Source of the DNA: CAYVQU01 sp964453155
Lineage (GTDB): Bacteria > Chloroflexota > Anaerolineae > Anaerolineales > UBA11858
Assembly (NCBI GenBank): GCA_964453155.1
Contig: CAYVQU010000080.1
Coordinates: 1 to 22,684 of the forward strand
Direction: 5' to 3'
DNA: 22,684 nt
Shown: piece after piece, positions 14,453-21,036 of the stretch
Layout of the letters: each line of letters opens with the position of its first letter
How positions within the stretch are numbered: position 1 is the first letter of the stretch
Notes under the pieces: model-generated
Database searches by the model: none
What the model saw: only the letters and a program-made list of their open reading frames with translations
Told to the model about the DNA's origin: nothing
Translations under genes and position numbers: made by a program

Positions 14453-15611
14453 CCGCAGCTAGCACATCCTGCACTGCAGCTACAACCACATCAATCTGTT
14501 TGCGGGTGATCACTAACGGCGGTAAAAATCGCAAAACCGTCATCCCCGCGGGGAGAGCCAGAATTCCATGTTCCATCAGAGCTTTGATATAGGGGGACAC
14601 TTTCTGCCGCAGTTCGATTCCGATCATTAAGCCCATTCCCCGAACGCCTCTAATCAGGGGCGACTCGATTTGTTCAAGTTGTGCCAGGAAGTATGCCCCC
14701 AGTTCAGCGGCCCGGTTTGGAAGTTGTTCATCTGCAAGGATATCCAGCGCAGACAGCGCCGCGGCACAGGCCAGGGGATTGCCGCCAAATGTTGTGCCAT
14801 GGATGCCCGGTGATAATGCTCCAACTCGTTCACCGATCAACACCGCCCCCATTGGGACCCCTCCAGCAATTGATTTAGCCAGACAGAGCAAATCGGGCTC
14901 AATGCCATAATGCTCACAGGCGAACAGCTTGCCGGTCCGTCCAAATCCGGTTTGAACTTCGTCGATAATTAACAGCGTTCCATTTTCCTGGCAAAGTTGC
15001 TGGGCTCCTTGTAAATATTCGGCCGTTCCAGGATGCACTCCGCCCTCACCCTGGACAATTTCTAAAACTACGGCTGCGGTCTCGGTATCCAGCGCGGCGG
15101 CCAGTCGATCGAGTTTGTTATAGGGTACATGCTGGAAATCGGGGACCAATGGCATGAAGGGTTCGCGGTATTTTTTGTTCCAGGTTGCAGAGAGGGCGCC
15201 CATGGTCCGGCCATGGAAGCCGCGCATTGTGGCGATGATTTTGCGCCGGCCGGTTGTGTACCGGGCAAATTTAAACGCGGCCTCGATGACCTCTGTCCCC
15301 GAGTTGCAGAGAAAAACCCGTTCCATCTGCCCTGGGGCGATAGCTGTTAGGCGTTGGGCGAGTGCGGCTCTCTCGGGGTTATAGAACATCTCCGGGCAGG
15401 CGATCAATTTGGCTGCCTGTTCTGCGATAGAGGTCGAAATTTGGGGATGGGCGTGACCTAAATTCGCTGCGCCCTGGCCCCCAACACAATCGATGTATTG
15501 ATTACCCTGGTCGTCCCAGAGTAGCGCTCCGGCACCGTGTGTAATCGTAATCTCGCGTTTCGCATATACCCCCGAAGTGTGTTGATTTTCAAGTATTTGT
15601 GAATTGGTCAT
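14445..15611 (-). CDS. lysJ: [LysW]-aminoadipate/glutamate semialdehyde transaminase (LysJ)
   Basis: A 388-residue class III PLP aminotransferase of the acetylornithine aminotransferase / LysJ branch. The PLP lysine is Lys246 in CLAKSIAGG, Asp217 in IIDEVQTGFGRTG contacts the PLP ring nitrogen, and GFHGRT is at 131-136. It transaminates the LysW-bound semialdehyde with glutamate as donor, giving LysW-ornithine or LysW-lysine. The ATG at 15611 lies within the end of bioY (23-base overlap), implying coupled translation. Sequence alone resembles ArgD; the operon partners LysW, LysX and LysK make a carrier-bound substrate the best reading. Confidence 0.92.
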   Translation of the reverse strand: MTNSQILENQHTSGVYAKREITITHGAGALLWDDQGNQYIDCVGGQGAANLGHAHPQISTSIAEQAAKLIACPEMFYNPERAALAQRLTAIAPGQMERVFLCNSGTEVIEAAFKFARYTTGRRKIIATMRGFHGRTMGALSATWNKKYREPFMPLVPDFQHVPYNKLDRLAAALDTETAAVVLEIVQGEGGVHPGTAEYLQGAQQLCQENGTLLIIDEVQTGFGRTGKLFACEHYGIEPDLLCLAKSIAGGVPMGAVLIGERVGALSPGIHGTTFGGNPLACAAALSALDILADEQLPNRAAELGAYFLAQLEQIESPLIRGVRGMGLMIGIELRQKVSPYIKALMEHGILALPAGMTVLRFLPPLVITRKQIDVVVAAVQDVLAADG

Positions 15612-16188
15612 ATGAGTTTTTCTTTGTGAAGCGCCAGGCAGTCGGTAAAATTTGCCCGGCCAAAATTATTTTGAGAATGTCACCGGGGATAAACGGGATC
15701 AAACCTAGCGTGATCGCTTTTTGATTGCCCACAAAAGTACTCAACCAGGTCAAACCACAGACGTAGAGCACAATTTCACCAATTAGAAAGACCAACCAAG
15801 CCCTGGCGTGTTCACGATCTTGCCCGCGTTCTGCCAGTTTCCCAACGATCCAGGCCATGGCTACAAAACCGAGTAAATAGCCACCGGTTGGACCCAGTAG
15901 GTGACCGATCCCGGCCCCACCATTGGCGAAAACGGGTAGTCCCATGAGACCCTGGCCGATATATGTAACTACGGCGGCAGTCCCGCGGCGAGATCCCAGG
16001 GCGGCCCCGACCAGCAAAATCGCGAATGTCTGCCCGGTGATTGGTACCGGCGAGAATGGCAGTTGGATGGCGAGTTGCGCGCTCAAAGCGATGATGATGC
16101 TAGCAACAATGATAAAGAACAAATCTACCGGTAGTGAAATCGACGGGAGGATGACAGAATTTCTATTACGGTAAAGTTCAGCTTGCAT
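15589..16188 (-). CDS. bioY: BioY biotin transporter S component
   Basis: A 199-residue hydrophobic protein with about six predicted membrane segments, beginning near residue 20. Conserved BioY features are PFSPVPITGQTFAILL (45-60), the GGAGIGHLLGPTGGYLLGF stretch and IPFIPGDILKIILA near the C-terminus. It is the substrate-binding S component of ECF-type biotin uptake and can work with a shared ECF module or alone in some bacteria; no bioM/bioN genes are nearby. AGGAG lies 9 bases before the ATG. Its position between lysZ and lysJ, with a 23-base overlap into lysJ, is unusual because no step of the LysW pathway uses biotin. Confidence 0.92.
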   Translation of the reverse strand: MQAELYRNRNSVILPSISLPVDLFFIIVASIIIALSAQLAIQLPFSPVPITGQTFAILLVGAALGSRRGTAAVVTYIGQGLMGLPVFANGGAGIGHLLGPTGGYLLGFVAMAWIVGKLAERGQDREHARAWLVFLIGEIVLYVCGLTWLSTFVGNQKAITLGLIPFIPGDILKIILAGQILPTAWRFTKKNSYDQFTNT

Positions 16189-16274
16189 GAGAGGCTCCTA
16201 TGATGTTGAAAATTTTCTTACGAGCATGTTAAACACCATAGGATAGCTGAAAGGTGCGCAAGATTTAGTTATGG

Positions 16275-16306
16275 GACCTTCCAGGTTTTTGAAAACCTGG
16301 AAGGTC
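16275..16306. repeat. 32-bp near-perfect palindrome between lysZ and bioY
   Basis: GACCTTCCAGGTTTT (16275-16289) and AAAACCTGGAAGGTC (16292-16306) are perfect complements separated by TG. It lies just after the lysZ stop (16317-16319) and 87 bases before bioY. No T tract follows on the minus strand, so it is more likely a dispersed repeat or mRNA-stabilising hairpin than a full terminator. Confidence 0.85.
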
Positions 16307-16316
16307 TGGATTGGAT

Positions 16317-17186
16317 TCACTGAATTATCGTTCCATTTCCGGCCAGCGCATTTGAGATTGGATTTTCGACGCGCCCATCCGCGATGATGACTTGTGAAAC
16401 GCCACCCTGAAGGGCTTCTTGAGAACCTAAAATTTTCTTCTTCATCCGACCTTGAGCATATTCAATGGCGGAATCAAGTTGTGACTCAGGTAAGCTCTGG
16501 ATCAAACTGCTCTCATCGGGGAAGTTTTTCATCAACCCCGGGACGGCGGTCAGGAGCAAGAGCACATCTGCTTTGAGCGCGGCGGCAACCATTGCGGCCG
16601 CCCGGTCAGCGTCGACATTGAGGGCCTCGCCCTTCTCACTGACGGCAATCGGGGCGATCACCGGGATGTTGCGACTGGCTAATAACAGACACAGCAGCCC
16701 GGTATTAACTTGCTCAATTTTCCCGGTGTAATCATCCCGCAAAATTTTGCGTGTACCATTTTCTACAATTCGAATGGTAGATTTTCGTTTGGCCTGAATA
16801 ATCCGCCCATCGATGCCACTCAAGCCGAACGCATTGACACCCAACATCTGTAACTGTTCAACCAACAGGGTATTAATTTTCCCGTTGACAGCCATCGAGA
16901 AAATCTCGAGTGTTTTTCGATCAGTATAACGGGACGTATACCCTGAGGGGGAAGTCACAAAACGGGGCGGATATCCAACGGCCTCACCCAGCGCGTTGGC
17001 CTCTGCCGAGCCCCCATGTACCAGAACGACTTCATGTCCCGGCTCAACCAAGTTCACAATATCGCCACAAATCGCACTGAAATCGACTCCCTCCGTTCCC
17101 CCCAGTTTGACAACAATCGATTGCGTTTCAGATTCGCAGCCATTCGTACAAGTGTGACATTCGGTGGTAGTGTGGGTGTTTTGCAT
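16317..17186 (-). CDS. lysZ: [LysW]-aminoadipate/glutamate kinase (LysZ)
   Basis: An amino-acid kinase family protein of 289 residues that phosphorylates the gamma/delta carboxylate of LysW-bound glutamate or aminoadipate. The core starts at residue 24 (IVVKLGG with Lys27). VLVHGGSAEANALG follows (about 54-67), then NVDADRAAAMVA (about 199-210) and the C-terminal GRMKKKILGSQEAL. The core is like LysZ/ArgB, but the first 22 residues are an extra segment rich in Cys and His: His5, Cys10, His11, Cys13 and Cys17. The ATG at 17186 has GAGGAAA about 10 bases upstream and no alternative in-frame start exists before the core, so the extension is probably real. It may bind metal. Confidence 0.93.
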   Translation of the reverse strand: MQNTHTTTECHTCTNGCESETQSIVVKLGGTEGVDFSAICGDIVNLVEPGHEVVLVHGGSAEANALGEAVGYPPRFVTSPSGYTSRYTDRKTLEIFSMAVNGKINTLLVEQLQMLGVNAFGLSGIDGRIIQAKRKSTIRIVENGTRKILRDDYTGKIEQVNTGLLCLLLASRNIPVIAPIAVSEKGEALNVDADRAAAMVAAALKADVLLLLTAVPGLMKNFPDESSLIQSLPESQLDSAIEYAQGRMKKKILGSQEALQGGVSQVIIADGRVENPISNALAGNGTIIQ

Positions 17187-17204
17187 CGCTGTTTCCTCAA
17201 AATT

Positions 17205-17274
17205 GTCTGATTAGTCTAAGATGTCTAACTGGCCTGAGTGGTCCGACCTTTAAGACCAATTAGACTAATCAGAC
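17205..17274. repeat. Inverted repeat with perfect 15-bp arms between lysY and lysZ
   Basis: GTCTGATTAGTCTAA (17205-17219) and TTAGACTAATCAGAC (17260-17274) are perfect complements around a 40-base loop that itself carries GTCTAA and TTAAGACC words. Related words occur at 6906-7060. It fills nearly the entire gap between the lysY stop (17286) and the lysZ ribosome-binding site. Confidence 0.8.
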
Positions 17275-17285
17275 GTTTAAGACCA

Positions 17286-18320
17286 TTAAATTGGGTGTAA
17301 CCCCATAAATTCAAGACCCAAGGTTTCCTCAAACCCCAGCATCAAATTCATGGATTGGACGGCGGACCCAGAGGCCCCTTTCATCAAATTGTCGATGGCG
17401 CAGATCGAGATGATGTGACCGGTTTCAGGGTTGAGATCAAAACCCAGGTCCGCATAATTAGTTCCGGCCAGGATTTTGGGTTCGGGGACCCGGTATACGC
17501 CGCGACGTTCTTTTACAATGCGAATAAATGGATTCTCGGCCGCTACTGGCCGATAGGCCTTCCACAAATCTTTAAGCGCTACGCCATCTTTAACCGTCCC
17601 GTGTACGGTTGCCAATGCCCCGCGCACCAGATCGACGGAAGTCATCGTCATGGTGACATCGCTGACACCCGATTCTTGAATGACTTCGGCGGTGTGGCGG
17701 TGGCCATATGCTGAATAAGTCCGGATGACGTTGCTGCGTTCGGCATGATGCGAACCGGGGTTGACGGAGGCCCCGCCTTCGGATGATCCAACTTTAATTT
17801 CGATAATGATGGGTTTTTCAGTAGCCAACAATTCGGACTGAACCAACGGTAATAGAGCCAAATTACTGGCGGTCGCGTTGCACCCTACGCCGCTGACATA
17901 TTTGGCCTTTTTTAGCGCTTCCCGATGGCGTTCGGGCAGCCCGTAGACGAATTTGTTCAGCCAATCAGAGGCGGCATGGGGTTCACCATACCAATTTTGA
18001 TATTCAATGGGATCGTTCAATCGGAAATCGGCCGATAGATCGATAATGTACTCCGCCACACTCGCCCACTTAGCGATATTGTGTTGGGCTTGTCCATGCG
18101 GTAGGGCCAGAAACAGGATATCCGTCTCCTGAAAATCACCAGGATCGGTGAATTTCAACTTGGTCTGTTTGCGCAAATTCGGGTGGACTTGGTAAACGTA
18201 CTCACCTAAATGAGAACGGGAGGTCACCTGAACAACTTCTACTTTTGGATGGGCGATCAATAACCGGGCCAACTCGCCGCCCGTATAGCCCGATCCGCCA
18301 ATGATTGATGCTCGTATCAT
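17286..18320 (-). CDS. lysY: [LysW]-aminoadipyl/glutamyl phosphate reductase (LysY/ArgC family)
   Basis: A 344-residue NADP-dependent reductase. The dinucleotide-binding motif GGSGYTGGEL is at 8-17, the catalytic Cys147 is in GVGCNATASN, and GSHHAERSNVIR is the conserved histidine region. It reduces the LysW-bound acyl phosphate made by LysZ to the semialdehyde used by LysJ. ArgC and LysY are homologous and cannot be told apart by motifs alone; the neighbours favour the carrier-protein form. The ATG at 18320 follows an AAGGAAT sequence about 8 bases upstream. A 12-bp hairpin (18351-18387) separates it from lysX. Confidence 0.92.
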   Translation of the reverse strand: MIRASIIGGSGYTGGELARLLIAHPKVEVVQVTSRSHLGEYVYQVHPNLRKQTKLKFTDPGDFQETDILFLALPHGQAQHNIAKWASVAEYIIDLSADFRLNDPIEYQNWYGEPHAASDWLNKFVYGLPERHREALKKAKYVSGVGCNATASNLALLPLVQSELLATEKPIIIEIKVGSSEGGASVNPGSHHAERSNVIRTYSAYGHRHTAEVIQESGVSDVTMTMTSVDLVRGALATVHGTVKDGVALKDLWKAYRPVAAENPFIRIVKERRGVYRVPEPKILAGTNYADLGFDLNPETGHIISICAIDNLMKGASGSAVQSMNLMLGFEETLGLEFMGLHPI

Positions 18321-18350
18321 AAAGATTCCTTAAAGATAGCGATAGAGAGT

Positions 18351-18387
18351 GGAGATAGGGATTTGATACAGTCTCATCCCTATCTCC
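18351..18387. repeat. 12-bp stem-loop between lysX and lysY
   Basis: GGAGATAGGGAT (18351-18362) and ATCCCTATCTCC (18376-18387) are perfect complements with a 13-base loop. No T tract follows on the minus strand, so an mRNA stability or processing role is more likely than termination. Confidence 0.75.
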
Positions 18388-18398
18388 GCCCCTCGATC

Positions 18399-19286
18399 TC
18401 AATGCAAATGATTTCGGTCTCTCACTCTACCCTGGGCGACAGCGATAACATAATCCACAATCACCCCGGCGATATCTACACCTGACGTAGGTTGGGCAGT
18501 GTGAAATTCGAGGGTGTGGTTGATCTCGTTGATCAGGAACCCCTTTTCAGGGTGTTCGATGATGTCGACGGCCAGGATTCCACCACCGACGGCATGAGTG
18601 GCATTGACGCAGATTTCCTCTAAATCCGGTGTCAGGGGACAGATCTCACCTTCGCCGCCGCGGGCCGTATTCGTAATCCAGTGTGGAGATTTGCGGTAGA
18701 TCGCGGCCAGCGCTTTATCACCGACCATCAGGACCCGAATATCACGCCCGGGCTTCTCGATGAATTCCTGAAAATAGAAAATCGAGTGCTGGTATGACCC
18801 CAACACCGCTTTATGTTCGAGAATGGCCTCAGCCGCGTCGCGATCATTGATTTTGGCCAGCAGACGCCCCCACGAACCGACCACGGGTTTGAGCACCACC
18901 GGGTAGCCCAAAGTTTCGATCGCTTCCAGCGCTGATTCAGGTGTGAATGCCATTGTGGTCGCCGGTTGCGGTACATCCGCGGCCGCGAGGGCATTTGCAG
19001 TCGCTATTTTGTCACCGCAGGCTTCGGCTACCGCCGCGGAATTAACGGTTGGGATCCCCCAAGAATTGAGGGTTTTGAGGGCGTATAAACCGCGGGCATA
19101 ACTGAGGCTGCGTTCTAAAACCGCGTCAAAGCGCTGCCAGGGCTCGGGGTTGTCCACGTCAAAGTGAAGTTTGCGGTCATCCAGGCGCTCAAAATCGACA
19201 TTGCGCTGCTGGAGGGCCGCGAAGATCCATTTTTCTTCGACGCGCAGCCGGGAGTAGAGGACGCCGATACGGGGGTGGGTTTTCAT
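18399..19286 (-). CDS. lysX: ATP-grasp ligase attaching glutamate/aminoadipate to LysW (LysX/ArgX)
   Basis: A 295-residue RimK/LysX-type ATP-grasp enzyme. Lys133 (VVLKPVVGSWGR), Gln173/Glu174 (YFQEFI), Arg181-Asp182 (GRDIRV), and Asn253/Glu254/Asn256 in INEINHTLEF match the ATP/Mg2+ sites of this family. It ligates the amino group of the substrate to the gamma-carboxyl of the C-terminal Glu of LysW. LysX (aminoadipate) and ArgX (glutamate) cannot be firmly separated by eye. The operon led by argG and argH suggests glutamate as at least one substrate. It begins 31 bases after the lysW stop, with a 28-bp palindrome between. Confidence 0.93.
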   Translation of the reverse strand: MKTHPRIGVLYSRLRVEEKWIFAALQQRNVDFERLDDRKLHFDVDNPEPWQRFDAVLERSLSYARGLYALKTLNSWGIPTVNSAAVAEACGDKIATANALAAADVPQPATTMAFTPESALEAIETLGYPVVLKPVVGSWGRLLAKINDRDAAEAILEHKAVLGSYQHSIFYFQEFIEKPGRDIRVLMVGDKALAAIYRKSPHWITNTARGGEGEICPLTPDLEEICVNATHAVGGGILAVDIIEHPEKGFLINEINHTLEFHTAQPTSGVDIAGVIVDYVIAVAQGRVRDRNHLH

Positions 19287-19293
19287 AATTCTG

Positions 19294-19321
19294 GTAGGGG
19301 TGCAATATATTGCACCCCTAC
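19294..19321. repeat. 28-bp perfect palindrome at the lysW stop codon
   Basis: A perfect 14+14 palindrome with outer GTAGGGG/CCCCTAC and centre TGCAATATATTGCA. Read on the minus strand, it begins with the last base of the LysW Glu56 codon followed by TAG, so it supplies the lysW stop. It lies between lysW and lysX. Confidence 0.9.
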
Positions 19322-19488
19322 TCGCCCCAATCCTCGGCTTCCATTGGAGCTAACTCAACGGTAGGCGGATCGAGCGAGATGACTTCTAGGTCTACGCCGC
19401 AATCGGGGCAAACGATAATTTCATTTTCTTCGGTGCCGGTTTCGAGTTCGATCTCAGCGGCGCATTCGGGACAAGTGGTGGTGGACAT
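19318..19488 (-). CDS. lysW: LysW amino-group carrier protein
   Basis: A 56-residue acidic protein on the minus strand. Cys6 and Cys9 (CPEC) and Cys27 and Cys30 (CPDC) form the zinc site, and the C-terminus is exactly EDWGE, the LysW signature whose terminal Glu56 is the attachment point for glutamate or aminoadipate. The carrier protects the amino group and presents intermediates to LysZ, LysY, LysJ and LysK. The ATG at 19488 has AAGGAG about 7 bases upstream. It sits between argH and lysX with a related 28-bp palindrome on each side. The exact C-terminus matters for function, and its stop codon is part of the downstream palindrome. Confidence 0.96.
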   Translation of the reverse strand: MSTTTCPECAAEIELETGTEENEIIVCPDCGVDLEVISLDPPTVELAPMEAEDWGE

Positions 19489-19503
19489 GGGTTACTCCTT
19501 TGG

Positions 19504-19531
19504 GTTGGGGCACGATATATCGTGCCCTTAC
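19504..19531. repeat. 28-bp palindromic element at the argH stop codon
   Basis: The core GGGCACGATATATCGTGCCC is a perfect 20-bp palindrome. The outer bases extend it to 28 bp with two arm mismatches. Read on the minus strand it starts with the last base of the final ArgH codon and then TAA. Length, ends and ATAT centre match 19294-19321. Confidence 0.85.
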
Positions 19532-20892
19532 AGTGTTTTCTTTGCCTTTAGTATTTGTTCTTTGACGGCCTCGGGGGCGGTGCCGCCAATAGCTTTTCGA
19601 CGGGCAACACTCGCGTGGGGATCAAAGACTTGATAAACATTTTCATTAATTTTTGGATGAATTTGTTGGTATGCGGTCACGGGCAACTTGCTCAAGGATT
19701 GATTGGTTTCCAGTGCAACCTGGACAGCCTGACCCGTGAGGGCGTGGGCCTCCCGGAAGGGGATGCCCAACCCGACGAGATAATCGGCTAAATCGGTTGC
19801 CAGCATGTTGTCGTCGATGGCATTTACCATTTTCTCCGCGTGGACAGTGAGACTCATCAGCGCGCCAGCCGATACGGTCAACAACGCCATCAGGGAATCG
19901 AAGGCGGCAAACACTGGCACTTTATCTTCTTGTAAGTCTTTATCGTAGGTTGAAGGCAATCCCTTGAGGGTGGTCAGCAGCCCGGTGAGATACCCGAGTA
20001 GGGTTCCGGCTTTACCGCGGGCCAGTTCAAACGGATCGGGATTTTTCTTCTGAGGCATCAGGGATGAGCCGGTGCTGTAGGCGTCGTCCAACTCGAAGAA
20101 GCCGAACTCAGCACTGGTGAAGAGCACAATGTTTTCGGCCAGTTTGCTGAGATGGGTGCCGATCATTGCAGCGACAAACAGGAACTCGGCCGCGAAATCG
20201 CGGTCGGAGACCGCGTCGAGGCTGTTAGGGGCGGGAGAATCAAATCCGAGAGATTCTGTCAAGGCAGTTCGATCAATTTCGAAGGGAACACCAGTCAGCG
20301 CACCACAACCCAGAGGAAGGATGGCAACCCGAGATTTCAATTCGGCCAACCGTTCGCGATCTCGCTGCAAGGGCCAAAAATGAGACAGCCACCAGTGACT
20401 GAGCAAGATTGGCTGAGCGCGTTGGAGATGCGTGTAACCGGGCATGATGACTTCGAAGTCTGCCTCAGCCCGTTCGATCAAAACCGTTTGTAGCCCTTTT
20501 AGCACGGCATCCAACTGCGGAATGTGATCCAACAGCCACAGCCGAAAATCGGTGGCGACCTGGTCGTTGCGGGAACGCCCGGTATGGAGTTTTCCCGCCA
20601 GCGGACCGATCATCTCGCCGAGACGGCGCTCCACGGCGGTGTGGATATCCTCGTCTCCAGGTTCGAAGGCAAACTCTCCAGTCTGGAATTCCACCAAAAT
20701 GGCCTGCAACCCCTCTGAAATTTCAGATTGTTCTACCGCGGTTAGTACCCCAGCCGATTCCAGAGCCGCGGCCCAGGCGATTGAGCCGCGCACATCCTGT
20801 TCCGCCAACCTTTGATCAAAATCAATTGAGGCATTTAGTTCCCACATGAGCGCATCGGGCTGGTTTTTAAATCTTCCGTGCCAGAGGGGCAT
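19528..20892 (-). CDS. argH: Argininosuccinate lyase
   Basis: A 454-residue fumarase-superfamily lyase that splits argininosuccinate to arginine and fumarate, the last step of arginine synthesis. Hallmarks are HTGRSRND (103-110), YTHLQRAQP with His155, and the catalytic serine loop GSSLMPQKKNPD (275-286). The frame is open to 21036, but the ATG at 20892 is chosen because GGAG lies 8 bases upstream and the family N-terminus begins at LWHGRF. Its TAA stop lies within a 28-bp palindrome (19504-19531), and the next gene, lysW, starts 39 bases on. It is the second gene of the operon. Confidence 0.96.
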   Translation of the reverse strand: MPLWHGRFKNQPDALMWELNASIDFDQRLAEQDVRGSIAWAAALESAGVLTAVEQSEISEGLQAILVEFQTGEFAFEPGDEDIHTAVERRLGEMIGPLAGKLHTGRSRNDQVATDFRLWLLDHIPQLDAVLKGLQTVLIERAEADFEVIMPGYTHLQRAQPILLSHWWLSHFWPLQRDRERLAELKSRVAILPLGCGALTGVPFEIDRTALTESLGFDSPAPNSLDAVSDRDFAAEFLFVAAMIGTHLSKLAENIVLFTSAEFGFFELDDAYSTGSSLMPQKKNPDPFELARGKAGTLLGYLTGLLTTLKGLPSTYDKDLQEDKVPVFAAFDSLMALLTVSAGALMSLTVHAEKMVNAIDDNMLATDLADYLVGLGIPFREAHALTGQAVQVALETNQSLSKLPVTAYQQIHPKINENVYQVFDPHASVARRKAIGGTAPEAVKEQILKAKKTL

Positions 20893-20927
20893 TTTTATCT
20901 CCATAAATCTATTGTCAATCAGTTGGT

Positions 20928-21034
20928 AGAAAATTTCGGTTAGAGTTTTGAATTGAGTTCCAAGTCGGAGCCGAAATTTTCTAAGGTTTTGCGGAAAAAC
21001 AAGTTCATCATATTTGAAACCCAAACCGCAAAAC
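20928..21034 (-). repeat. Two consecutive hairpins in the argG-argH gap
   Basis: Hairpin 1 on the minus strand uses 21026-21034 and 20986-20994 (GTTTTGCGG/CCGCAAAAC, 9 bp). Hairpin 2 uses 20971-20982 and 20928-20939 (AGAAAATTTCGG/CCGAAATTTTCT, 12 bp). Neither has a following T tract. They could stabilise or process the mRNA between the two genes. Confidence 0.65.
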
Positions 21035-21036
21035 AC

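Noticed and set aside
16189..16316. Biotin repressor operator or independent bioY promoter
   Set aside because: A GTTTAACATG word is present, but no paired operator half-sites or good -35/-10 pair could be supported.
17205..17274. CRISPR-like repeat
   Set aside because: It is one inverted repeat with short degenerate internal words, not regularly spaced direct repeats with unique spacers, and no cas genes are present.
20893..21036. N-terminal extension of ArgH by 48 residues
   Set aside because: It would be encoded by the hairpin-rich gap. The ATG at 20892 has a good GGAG site and matches the family N-terminus.
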